Notes: generated by a model not told the origin, from the letters alone. A DNA stretch of 64,000 nucleotides from Seriola aureovittata (GCF_021018895.1 NC_079382.1:11550501-11614500), one strand, 5' to 3'; numbered from the stretch's first letter, positions 22,801 through 38,470 are shown. Made by a program: numbers and translations.

Positions 22801-25800
22801 GACATTTTAATGCCTTATTGTACTATGACGTTTTTTGACATTTTATGCCATACTATACTATGACGTTTTTAGACATTTTATGCCATACTATACTATGACA
22901 TTTTTTGACATTTTATGCCATACTATTCTATGACGTTTTTTGACATTTTTATGCCTTATTGTACTTTGACATTTTTTGACATTTTATGCCATACTATACT
23001 ATGACTTTATTTGACGTTTTATGCCTTACTGTTCAATTACATTATATGACGTTTTTATACCATACTATACTATGACGTTTTTTTTGAGGTTTTATGCCAT
23101 ACTATACTATGATATTATTTGACGTTTTATGCCATACTATAGTATGACGTTTTTTGACACTTTATGCCATACTATACGATGACGTTTTTTGACGTTTTTA
23201 TGCCTTATTGTACTATGACGTTTTTTGACATTTTTATGCCATACTATACGATGACATTTTTTGACATTTTATGCCATACTATACTATGATGTTTTTTGAC
23301 ATTTTTATGCCTTACTGTTCAATTACATTATATGACGTTTTTATACCATACTATACTATGACGTTTTTTGACGTTTTTTTTGAGGTTTTATGCCATACTA
23401 TAGTATGACGTTTTTTGACACTTTATGCCATACTATACTATGACGTTTTTTGACATTTTTATGCCATAGTATACTATGACGTTTTTTTTTACGTTTTATG
23501 CCAAACTATACTATGACGTTTTTTGACATTTTTATGCCATAGTATACTATGACGTTTTTTGACATTTTTATGCCATACTATACTATGACAATATTTGACA
23601 TTTTTATGCCATACTATACTATGACGTTTTTTGACATTTTTATGCCATACTATACGATGACATTTTTTGACATTTTTATGCCATACTATACTATGGCGTT
23701 TTTTGACATTTTATGCCATACTATACTATGATGTTTTTTGAAATTTTAATGCCTTATTGTACTATAACGTTTTTTGACATTTTTATGCCATAGTATACTA
23801 TGACGTTTTTTGACATTTTTATTCCATACTATACAATGACGTTTTTTGACATTTTTATGCCATACTATACTATGACGTTTTTTGACACTTTATGCCATAC
23901 TATACTATGATGTTTCATGCCTTACTGTTCAATTACATTATATGACATTTTTATGCCATACTATACGATGACGTTTTTTGACGTTTTTATGCCTTGTTGT
24001 ACTATGGCGTTTTTCGACATTTTATGCCATACTATACTATGACGTTTTTTGACACTTTATGCCATACTATACGATGACGTTTTTTTTTACGTTTTATGCC
24101 ATACTATACTATGACGTTTTTTGACACTTTATGCCATACTATACTATGACGTTTTTTGACACTTTATGCCATACTATACTATGACATTATTTGACATTTT
24201 TATGCCATAGTATACTATGACGTTTTTTGACATTTTTATGCCATACTATACTATGACGTTTTTAGATATTTTTATGCCTTGTTGTACTATGGCGTTTTTT
24301 GACATTTTATGCCATACTATACTATGATGTTTTTTGACATTTTAATGCCTTATTGTACTATGACGTTTTTTGACATTTTATGCCATAGTATACTATGACG
24401 TTTTTTGACACTTTATGCCATACTATACGATGACGTTTTTTTTTACGTTTTATGCCATACTATACTATGACGTTTTATGACATTTTTATGCCATACTATA
24501 CTATGATGTTTTTTGACATTTTAATGCCTTATTGTACTATGACGTTTTTTGACATTTTATGCCATAGTATACTATGACGTTTTTTGACACTTTATGCCAT
24601 ACTATACGATGACGTTTTTTTTTACGTTTTATGCCATACTATACTATGACGTTTTATGACATTTTTATGCCATAGTATACTATGACGTTTTTTGACATTT
24701 TATGCCATAGTATACTATGACGTTTTTTGACACTTTATGCCATAATATACGATGATGTTTTTTTTAAGTTTCATGCCATACTATACTATGACGTTTTTTG
24801 ACATTTTTATGCCATAGTATACTATGACGTTTTTTGACATTTTTATGCCATACTATACTATGACAATATTTGACATTTTTATGCCATACTATACTATGAC
24901 GTTTTTTGACATTTTTATGCCATAGTATACTATGACGTTTTTTGACACTTTATGCCATACTATACTATGACGTTTTTTCTAAGTTTTATGCCATACTATA
25001 CTATGACGTTTTTTGACATTTTTATGCCATAGTATACTATGACGTTTTTTGACATTTTTATGCCATAGTATACTATGACATTATTTGACATTTTTATGCC
25101 ATACTATACTATGACGTTTTTTGACATTTTTATGCCATAGTATACTATGACATTATTTGACATTTTTATGCCATACTATACTATGACGTTTTTTGACATT
25201 TTTATTCCATACTATACTATGACGTTTTTTTAAGTTTTATGCCATACTATACTATGACCTTTTTTGACGTTTTTATGCCATACCATAGTATGACGTCTTT
25301 TGATGTTTTTTGCCTCACTACACAATTAAGTTTTTTGACGTTTGTACGCCTTCCTATACTATTACATTTTTTTAGGTTTTTTTATGCCTTAACATAGTAT
25401 GACTTTATATGTCTTACTATTCTATGATGTCCTTATGCATTATTATATGATGAAATACGTATGAGGCTGCTTCATGGTCCAGTGTTTAGCACTGTTACCT
25501 CTCAATCAGAAGGTTATGGGTTCAAACACCCGTCCTTGGTCTTTGTTGAGTTGGCATGTTCTCCCTGTGCTTGCGAGGATTCACTAGATACACTCCTGTT
25601 CCCTCCCACGCTCCAGACTTACTACTTACTAATGACTTTTTTATGCCTTAATATACTATGACTTATGACATATGTATGACATATATGTCCCTATATCAGG
25701 GGTGATGTAACCGTATGTGTCACCTATAAGAGGATACATTATTAAGACATATATACATCCTCTGGACATATGAAGATATAAGTTCATAATGTATTTCAGA

Positions 25801-26807
25801 ATTTTCATATTCAAATGCAACTCTATTAAAACAGCATTCTTTTTTAAATTCTATATATTTGTATTTGATTTTCTGAATAATCTCCAATTATATTTAAAAA
25901 ATAGAGATCTATCTTTTATATTTACATATATAATATGAACATAGCTTATACTGACAGGTTTTGGGGTGAATATATATTCATTTAACATATGGCTATAATA
26001 TAAACAAACTTACTAAAATACATGTTTCTTGGCTATTAGCTGGACATATACTTCAATATATGATATTGTTCCTATTTCTAGCATGTTTCATGTATTTTTT
26101 TATATAGGATATACTTTAAACATATATGATTTTACTTCATATGAACATTTATTTCATATATGGAAATTCAACACATATAGGCTACATATATAACATTTGC
26201 GTATGGGCATTCCTGAATGAATATTCAGATCTTATATGTTAATAAACCGTTTGGTTGATTGCATTAAAAGGCCAATATCTTTGTTTTGGAGCGGTGGCAA
26301 AGTTGTTGCGTCTCTACCAATGAGACCAAACCTGCGCCCTTGGTTAAATGTGCTGATAGGTTTTGCATCAGGATGTCTGACGTTTCTGGACGCGTTTTTA
26401 ACATGGAAAATTGTGCCTGAATATCAAATTTAACTCTATTGTCTCTTAAATGTATCAGTTTCTATTTCTATTCTATTGATCAAATCTATCCCCACAATGC
26501 CTATTACTTACATTCTGAAGTTAACCTTACCAGACACATTAAGCTTTCCTCCTTCAAACCACTTAATCTTGCCTCGGCTCAGGTCACAGTCCTGGACCGT
26601 GTGGAAAGGACTGATCCAGCTCAGTCTCTGACGCGCCACAGCGGCCCAGAAGCTCTCGCTACAGGAGACTGAAAACTCCTGCAGAGCTGAGCGGTCCGAC
26701 ACTGCTTCAAACGCCGCAGCCTCCGGCATAAAAGCTGCTGTGTTACATCTCCTTCGACTCAAACCATGGAAACAAGACCTGAAGATCCGACAACTGAAGG
26801 AGGCCAT
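9788..26807 (-). CDS. acss1: ACSS1, mitochondrial acetyl-CoA synthetase, 14 exons, complete
   Basis: Makes acetyl-CoA from acetate, ATP and CoA in the mitochondrial matrix. Coding exons in gene order: 26531-26807, 19110-19206, 18827-19026, 17425-17600, 16748-16900, 16231-16378, 15584-15721, 14851-14943, 11475-11587, 10811-10937, 10561-10688, 10268-10331, 10057-10178, 9788-9964. All junctions are GT-AG and in phase, giving 670 residues (human 689). The N-terminus [20 protein letters not shown] is basic and serine-rich with no acids, as in a mitochondrial presequence. The adenylation P-loop [11 protein letters not shown] is at 274-284 and the catalytic lysine K624 is in [10 protein letters not shown]. 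The protein follows human ACSS1, not cytosolic ACSS2, in stretches such as [18 protein letters not shown] and ICIAPRPS. Oddities: intron 1 (7.3 kb) is mostly minisatellite, and the usual DHPAV near residues 552-556 reads QCSAV. Confidence 0.96.
11426..11455. repeat. (AC)15 microsatellite in acss1 intron 9
   Basis: Pure AC dinucleotide run just past the exon 9 donor (exon edge at 11475). Confidence 0.97.
11588..14850. other. acss1 intron 8, 3.3 kb; no internal gene seen
   Basis: The longest acss1 intron after intron 1. It contains a TG microsatellite (13801-13882) and otherwise unique AT-rich DNA. Open frames across 13248-14116 are made of the TG run and low-complexity flanks, and I do not regard them as genes. 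Confidence 0.7.
13801..13935. repeat. (TG)n microsatellite grading into TGCG/CATG variants
   Basis: Pure TG from 13801 to about 13882, then a degenerate purine-pyrimidine alternation with CG steps (TGCGTGTGCG, GCGCGC) to about 13935. Long alternating runs of this kind can adopt Z-DNA; that is an inference. Confidence 0.95.
17765..17855 (+). mobile_element. LINE-like 3' tail fragment in acss1 intron 3
   Basis: Contains TGTAAAGCACTTTGAATTGC followed by GTGCTATACAAATAAAC, a layout common to 3' tails of fish non-LTR retrotransposons. It parallels the fragment at 3660-3768. Orientation is opposite to acss1. Class is inferred from the tail only. Confidence 0.5.
19330..19455 (+). mobile_element. 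V-SINE-like fragment at the left edge of the minisatellite
   Basis: The run GTTGCCTCTCAATCAGGG ... GGGTTTGAATC ... TGTGGAGTTGACATGTTCTC ... CACAGTCCAGAC follows the order of the tRNA-like head and conserved core of DANA/HE1-type V-SINEs (recalled consensus, not searched). It runs directly into the first ACTATGACGTTTTTTG unit of the array. A second copy flanks the right edge. Confidence 0.55.
19617..19735 (+). repeat. Flank module, left copy (shared with 25400-25520)
   Basis: The stretch with GATGTCCTTATGCATTGCTA, GGTGAAATATATGTGG and CTCAATCAGAAGGTTATGAG is a clear copy of 25400-25520, including the start of the V-SINE-like head. It shows that the two array edges derive from one duplicated module. 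Confidence 0.8.
20325..20495 (-). mobile_element. tRNA-derived SINE inserted in the minisatellite
   Basis: Read on the minus strand, it has a tRNA-like head with an A-box-like TGGCGTAGTGTTCTAAGC and a perfect Pol III B box GGTTCGAATCC (plus-strand 20410-20420), followed by a body with CCCCCTCTCTCTGCCTCC and CTGTCTCTCTCCACTATAT. Minisatellite units resume on both sides, so it inserted after the array existed. The head lacks the pairing of a working tRNA, so it is not a tRNA gene. I recognise it as a common teleost SINE type without a firm family name. Confidence 0.75.
25450..25625 (+). mobile_element. V-SINE-like fragment at the right edge of the minisatellite
   Basis: The run GTTTAGCACTGTTACCTCTC ... 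GGTTATGGGTTCAAACACC ... GTTGAGTTGGCATGTTCTC ... CCCACGCTCCAGAC is the same type as 19330-19455. It is followed by further degenerate array-like ACTTTTTTATGCC units. The B-box-like segment is decayed. Confidence 0.55.
25660..26230. other. ATATG-rich tract in acss1 intron 1
   Basis: Dense in CATATA and TATATG words, such as GACATATATGTCC near 25676, with no coding sign. It separates the array from exon 1. Confidence 0.6.
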
Positions 26808-27297
26808 GACGTATTTTGAAGTACATCCAGAAGACAGCCACATAATGAAAGTGGCCAGTGCTCAGTGCGATGTGAGAGGCTTGCAAAGTGCTTTCGCAAC
26901 AGAGAACAGTTTGTTGAACCAATTTTGGAAGTTACGCTGTTCAACTTAACAGAACTGGGAAAACTTGGAAACTCCGGAGGAAGTTCTGGAGAAGTGACGC
27001 CTTAAAGGGCGGTGCAACCCCCATGTGCCGACAGTTTTTTCCTGGAAAGTATAGTAAGCTACAGCTGGATTTCAGTATCACTTGCAATAGAAAAGATAAC
27101 TAAGTAATTTCATTATATACAGATGATCTCCAGACACGGTTTAACATTAAATAATACAGTGCTTTGAATGATAAGTTGTCTGATTGGATTTTTCCATTAA
27201 AAAGGTTCTAAGTGACCAATTCTTTACATCTACTCCTTCCCGCTCATTGAAAAATAAATAATGTAGAAATATGCAAATATTTCTTCTTTTCAAAAGT
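26808..27297. promoter_or_regulatory. acss1 upstream and presumed promoter region
   Basis: Upstream of the acss1 start on the minus strand. It holds an ATTGG/CCAAT element (plus-strand CCAAT at 26919-26923) and a GC box GGGCGG at 27007-27012. No TATA box is placed convincingly, and the transcription start is not determined. Confidence 0.4.
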
Positions 27298-27813
27298 TTA
27301 AAGGTCCCATATTTTACACTTTTCTACTGTTTCATTTGAATTTTATATATCCATAAGATGATATATTTGGGTTTTAAGTACCAAAAACTATCCCAGTGTA
27401 GTTTTATATCTCCTCTCTTAGGCTTATCTCAGGGGCAGTAGTAACAACAGGTCTGTGAGCCAATCAGAAGAGAGGTTCTGAGCCTCTCTTCTGACTGTTT
27501 CCTGAGTGGTTGGATATAATACAGAAGATTTCAGGTAAACACTCAGAGAAACCAAACCCTGCAAGGTTGAAGGGTGGGTCTGGATGGGCTGGGCTTGGGG
27601 CATGGCTGAGGGACATGACTACTTTGTTGTGACATCACAAAGTAACAGAAGTTCTGACGGCTCATTTCAAGGCACAGTTTCTGAATACAGGCTGTGGGCT
27701 CTGTGGACTAGGCACTTTGATACTTTCATAATATTAATATAGAACCTAGACCTGCTTTATAATCAAAAAAGACACGGAAATCTCACTTTATTTTATTTAT
27801 ATGAGACCTTTAA
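27298..27813. mobile_element. piggyBac-like non-autonomous element with TTAA target duplication
   Basis: A 508-base element at 27302-27809 is flanked on both sides by TTAA (27298-27301 and 27810-27813). Its ends are inverted: AGGTCCCATAT at the left and, on the minus strand from the right, AGGTCTCATAT (one mismatch in 11). TTAA duplication is the signature of the piggyBac superfamily. No transposase frame is present. It lies between acss1 and vsx2. Confidence 0.8.
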
Positions 27814-28788
27814 CTACTGGACACAGGATGTCCATTCTCACTCTAGAAACTGGAGGCTTCAATTTTCCAACTCACACCAAGTGTAACAGTTTCAGACTAG
27901 TTGTAAATGTCACAAATCCCACGTGTACATACATGTGTTAAACTCATATTTAAGGTGACACAGAAACTTTGCATCTTCAGCTGATGAATGAAAACAAATT
28001 GCATCATTCAGCAGTAAAGCTGTAACTTTTAATACAGCTACAGTTACATTTATACAAAGACAAACAGATAATTGATGTTAACTTTATACATAATTGTACA
28101 GTATTAACTATTGGACATTATTTTTTAGTATTTACATCACAATAATTGAAACAGTTGAAAGAAAACAAAGGGTGTTGGACTTAACTGTGTTTTTCAGTCA
28201 TCCCAGCTAAAATCTGTCATCACGAGGAGGTCAGAGGTCACAGTCAGCTCCTAATGAACACCTCTGGAGCAGGTGGAGAGGCTCAACATGCTCACTGATA
28301 TGAGGGTTTCAACACAAGTTAAATGAAAGCTGCCGTGTCACAGAACTGTAAGGTCCACAATATGTTTTAAAGAAAATAAAATATATATATATCTTTTTTT
28401 TTTTTTTAATGCAGCTCCATGTGAGAACATCCCAGTGTTTAAGCGTCCTTCAGTCCCTTTCAATGACATAAAACTGTATTTTACAGTTTTTGTTACCTGT
28501 ACATTCATTTCTATGAGCAGTGAGGAAGAAATCATCTCTGGGTAAACATTTTTCTTTTTATGTATTTCCAATCATAATATTTGAACTGCAGGTTTGATTT
28601 ACAGTATAAGTTGAGTGGTTTATTTAACAAGGTTATGGGTGACTCCATGTGTGTGGTCCACCCCCCCCCCCCCCACCCCCCCGCTGAGGTTCAGCTCAGT
28701 CAATAAAAGAAGACCTCTCCCTTTGAGAAGTGTTTGCAAACTCCACTTTGCAGGGATTTCACCATTAGTCTGTATCCTGCAGCCCTGT
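27814..28788. other. acss1-vsx2 intergenic DNA and vsx2 3' UTR
   Basis: No exon found. The vsx2 3' UTR must occupy the right part, but no single polyadenylation signal stands out. A C-rich run, nearly pure C, lies at about 28661-28682. Confidence 0.5.
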
Positions 28789-34246
<5,458 letters not shown>

Positions 34247-34803
34247 GGTTATGCGATGACACTTTTTGTTTTTCACTCCAGAGTCCCTGGTGCAATGTGC
34301 AGAGTGCTGCTCCTCCTCATCTCCCTGCCCTCTCCGCTGCTTTTTATCCAACAGGCAACAGGCGTCAGCCAATCACAGGAGAGGAGACAGCACACTGAAG
34401 TTTCCATCAGCCCCAATAAGCTTTATCTAAACATAAAGCAGATATCTGGCAATTACATGTGACAGAATAGCCCGACTATATTTTCAAACTGTGAGGTTGT
34501 GGATGGATTTTTTTTTTCTACGTCCCTGACAAACAGGCTAATAAGTGACGTCATCTCTTAGAGATGGTGTCAACCACTCTGGGTTAGGCTCATTGCTTTT
34601 TACAGAAAAGAGTTTTTCTTAAGTTTGATACATTATTTGTGTTTATGTCATGCGCATAAAAACAGGGCAAATAACAGCTTTAGGCTACTTCCTTGTGACT
34701 GTTTTGATTTCGACTCTAACGAGGGAGTAAAGTGAGAGTGTGTTGTTTTATTTAAGTTATAGCTGCATTAACCTGAGTTAGAAGAAGCCATCAGAGATCT
34801 TAC
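34247..34803. promoter_or_regulatory. vsx2 5' UTR and proximal promoter
   Basis: Contains a CCAAT box on the plus strand at 34369-34373 and a perfect CRE, TGACGTCA, at 34546-34553, which is 300 bases upstream of the vsx2 ATG. No TATA box is obvious. Reading frames here have no usable ATG start. Confidence 0.5.
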
Positions 34804-34928
34804 TTTCACTGCAGCTCTTCATGATCTTGTCGCTGATCATCTGATCCGGGAGTCCAACAGATTCAATCAGCCGGATTAAGCCCTGAAGTCGAGCAAAACC
34901 AGCTTCATTTGCAGCACGTTTGTCCAAA
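34804..34928 (-). other. Orphan exon-like block, gene unknown
   Basis: On the minus strand, a pyrimidine-rich acceptor (CATGTCTTTCAG) precedes 34928 and a strong donor GTAAGA follows 34804, bounding 125 bases. Only one frame is open throughout (starts after one base, ends with one base over): it begins LDKRAANEAGFARLQGLIRL and continues with ESVGLPDQMISDKIMKSC. The peptide looks like an amphipathic helix and is unlike VSX2. I do not recognise it and found no partner exon. It could be an exon of an unlisted minus-strand gene, an alternative upstream vsx2 exon, or chance. Confidence 0.35.
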
Positions 34929-37412
34929 CTGAAAGACATGAGTGTGAAATTGAGTGTGTGAGACCCAGATAATGTAAAAAAAAAAAAAAAAAAAAAAAAA
35001 TCAGAGGTAATCCATGGAGAAAATGATGCTGCTCATTAATAGTCCGGTGTGATGCAGCATCTACACCAAGATGTAGTCATCTTGGCGCAAAGCTGTAGTG
35101 TGTATTGCAAAGTTATTTTCATAATCCTTTTTTCCAAAGGCCTATTTCATTATTTCCTATTAAATACGCCAATAACAAGCCTGAAGGCCACATACTGAAA
35201 TTAATGCTTATGAACTCACATCAGCCAATTTCAGTTAAAATCAGTTAATTAATCAATTCAGCTTCTTATTAGAAAGACTACAAACTGATTGATCTGTTAC
35301 CAGAGTCGAGCTCCATCCCCAACGTCCCATATAACTCACAGTGCTGTGATTTGCATATTCTAGTCTGCGCATCTGTTGATAGGTTATTAAGCTTTGTTCA
35401 TTCTTTGACGGGTCACATGATAAAGAATACAATGTCCCAGTTCAGGGTATTTAGGACACACCAGGGTGGCAATTAAATACGAGACAAACCGTGGAGCAAA
35501 TGCCAGTGCACAATGTAGCAACAGATTTATTTACCTCATGAGGATTTTTTGATGTTGTTGTTGTTGTTTGTTTGTTTTGTTGTTGTTTTTTTGTATTTTT
35601 GCTTGAAGTCTAGTATCAAATAGAATTAAAGCTGTGACAAAGACTTAAAGTGTTACAGCTCATACATCCGATTTTGGAAGTGAGAGCAAAGCCAGGGGAA
35701 ATCACCTGCAGCTTCTCTTCACACTCATTTATCAGATTCAAACTCACTGAAATGTGAAATGAAGCGAGAATATTCTTTTTTTTTTTGTCTTCACAAACCT
35801 AATTCTCTCTAATCAGCTATTATTCAATTATTGCGCACTTTCAATCGTTCGGGGATAATTTGCGGCACACTTTTTGGACAGCTGGGCAGATAATGACGCA
35901 GAGGAGAGTCTATGGAGATGAGTGGACGCGCACGATGGAAGCGGAGATACGGTCTTATCAATGGGACATGTGGTGATGAATAAATAAATAAAGAGGTGGT
36001 TCCTGCGGGACTGTTTGGCGCCCGCGCGTCAGGCTGTCAGTGATGGTCAAACCCACAGCAGATTTACTGCTGCTTTGTAATCTGAACTGAGATCAGGAGA
36101 TGTGGCATCACCCCGGTCAAGTCAGTTATCAGGCTCTGTTGTTCCTGCGCGTCATGTCACGGAAATATCACGCGTTTTTTTTTATATTATAATACCAAAG
36201 GAAAACGAGTCTCCGACATTTAGTTCAAGGCTTTGTTTTAAATTATTTATTCGCCTGATAATAAGTCAGTGTGAAAATCAAATCTTGAAAGTCAAATGGT
36301 CCAGATGTTATAAAGAACTAGAGAGAGAGAGAGAGAGACTGCAATTACCTTCAGCATCTCATGAGAAGCTATTAGAGACATTTCATTAGAGGTGAATGAA
36401 GAGATCAATGCCATACCAATAGCTATGCTAATGAGGTTTCTACAGCACACACACACACATACACGTGCCGATGACTTCATCCAATCACATCCATCCACTT
36501 AGATTAGGATGCAGACAGAAACCAATTTCTGCGTCACAATGTACATCTCATCTCAGCTTATAGTTCAAGCCTCAGCTTCACAGGTCTGAAATCAGCCACA
36601 AAAAGAAAGAGGAATAAAATGATCTTAAGCATCAGGGAAAGTAAATTTGGTAGAAGATTTTTTTTGAAAGCAGGTATGGACACTTTACAGGAATTATTTA
36701 TTAGCCTTTCATTTCTTTTTTTTTTAAACCCCTGTGGGTTTATAAAATGTTTACCCTCTGTACGGGCAAATATGACATGAGAGATCTGGCATTGAATTTT
36801 CAAATTACGGGGCTTAAAGTTCCACATTATATTGAGCTTTTCTAAAAGTGAGGTAATGGAGGTCAGTTTTTCTGATATTGATCTCTTCCACAATCTAAAT
36901 AAAATCAATCTGGCTTTAATTTCTATAATAATGTTGTTTTTTGTCAAAAACTCTCAGGCCTGTCTCATACAAGCAGATTAAACAGCAAGTCCTTACACAG
37001 GCCGAGGGGGAAATGAATGATGTTTTGAGACCATGTAATGAGGAAAACATGGTAGTTTGTGAGCAATATTGCCCCTTGATTTATTTAATAGGCATTTTCT
37101 TTTAGTCAACATCTGTAGCATAAACCACGTGGTTCAAGAACCCAAAATACAATGTCCATGACCATTCACCACTTTGAAGAACATGAACAGAAGTATGGAG
37201 GACCGGACCGGCCAAAATCAAAAATAAAGAATTAGGTAGATGACTCAATAAATAAATTAATGTGCCATTAAATACACCAAAAATAATATAAAAAAATTAA
37301 TGTAGGCCTTAATTAACTTAATAAAATGTGACATAAGTTGATATTTCTGTTTTAATTTGCTTCTGTATTTAGTTACCTTTTCTCATTTCATTTGTGTGTC
37401 ATTTTAACTACA
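34929..37412. other. Upstream vsx2 flank, no gene seen
   Basis: AT-rich, with poly-A at about 34976-35000, a GTT-rich run near 35553-35590, and short open frames without coding character. A GC-richer patch with CGCG steps occurs at about 35920-36050. No exon pair could be assembled. Confidence 0.5.
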
Positions 37413-37413
37413 T

Positions 37414-37414
<1 letters not shown>

Positions 37415-37448
<34 letters not shown>
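37415..37448. repeat. (CA)n microsatellite
   Basis: Pure CA run of about 17 units upstream of vsx2. Confidence 0.95.
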
Positions 37449-37451
<3 letters not shown>

Positions 37452-38019
37452 ATAATTCAGAGGTCCACAAGGATTAATGACAAATGCGCTACAGAAATTT
37501 AAACCAAATCCTATGTGAAAAATGATCATGGAAGACTAATGTAACATAACCTAATTAAGACAAAAAAAATTAAATTCCATGACTTTTCCAAAACTTTAAC
37601 AAATTTACTCACCAACTTAAATTACTTTAAAATTCCACGGGCCTCAAAGACTTTCACGGGAACCCTGTAGAGAAATAAAGAAAAACAACATGAGAAACAT
37701 GAGAAACACTGAATGACACTATAAACTGCACAGACACCCTCTGATTCACTGAGAGAAGTAATCAAATACTCAATCAAATACAACAGCCTTTGTCCGGTTG
37801 TTTTCTGTCAATTGTTTAAATTATGTATAATAGACAAATCTCTATATAAATAATTGTTCATTCATTCATTGCAGCTCTTCAATTAAAAAAAAAAAAAGCT
37901 TTGGGGTTAAAAGAGTCCGGGTCAGTCATATTCTGGCAGAGTTTCTGAACCATGGTCAGCTCTTTCTGTCTGATCTATCTTTGTCTTTGTTTGAGGCTCC
38001 ACAAATGGCTCTTCTAATC

Positions 38020-38470
38020 TAGCTAATTGCGTTTCCAAGAGCCCGGGGTTTAAGGAGAGGAGCTGGGTCACCATCTAACCGTTGATCAAAACATCCTATT
38101 AAGGTGAAGAAACAAAAGGCTCTCACAATGCTAACAATGTGCCACTGGTGATTCAACAGTTTGCTCTGTGGGCACAAAGCATTAATTAGGGCAATAACTT
38201 CATGCTATTGCCGTTCTATAGTCTCCATTTCTGTATGAGTGCATCTATTTATGCTCTGAAGTTTGTCGGGGACTCTGACTTGCCGAGTGTGCCGCATTCC
38301 CCTGTTGCATGTGCAGATGTGTTATTGGCATAATGAGGAGAATACTTTGGGAAACATGGGAGCAAATCCCCCCCGTCCCAACACTGAAACTTTCTTGACA
38401 AAATAATATTCCTCAATGTGGTTACTTGTAACGAGAATTGACATAATTACTTGGGCCCATTTCTTGTCTA
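38020..38470. promoter_or_regulatory. Candidate upstream vsx2 enhancer 1
   Basis: High-complexity island with TAATTG near 38025, TAATTA at 38183-38188 and several CAAAG and TAAT words. It stands out from flanking simple repeats and carries no convincing open frame. Enhancer role is inferred from composition, homeodomain sites and location 4 kb upstream of vsx2. Confidence 0.4.

Larger units (their letters stand above)
19470..25400. repeat. About 5.7-kb minisatellite (unit near 36 bp) in acss1 intron 1
   Basis: Head-to-tail repeats whose typical unit contains TGACGTTTTTT, then GACATTTTT, then ATGCCATACTATACTA. Units vary around 34-36 bp by T-run length, and length divided by unit size gives roughly 150 copies. 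Regular array spans about 19750-25260, with degenerate edges. Variants include GACACTTT, ACAATATTTGAC, TTATTGTACTATG and the palindrome CATAGTATACTATG. A distinct unit with CTTACTGTTCAATTACATTA recurs near 19905, 20775, 21070, 21460, 22390, 23030, 23315 and 23930, marking a higher-order structure. A SINE interrupts the array at about 20325-20495. The array lies between acss1 exons 1 and 2. Confidence 0.97.

Noticed and set aside
22666..22863. Open frame of a 12-residue repeat ([12 protein letters not shown] type) in the minisatellite, also at 23549-23731
   Set aside because: Arises because many satellite units are 36 bases, a multiple of three. It breaks wherever the T run changes length, has no start context or splice support, and is antisense to acss1.
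19750..25260. Possible CRISPR array
   Set aside because: Units are head to tail with no unique spacers, and the surroundings are vertebrate nuclear genes.
26508..26843. Longer acss1 N-terminus beginning upstream of 26807
   Set aside because: The ATG at 26807 opens directly on a typical mitochondrial presequence; the residues before it add nothing conserved.
34247..34372. N-terminal extension of vsx2
   Set aside because: The frame is open but contains no ATG upstream of 34246 (it begins at a TTG), and MTGKEG matches the known VSX2 start.
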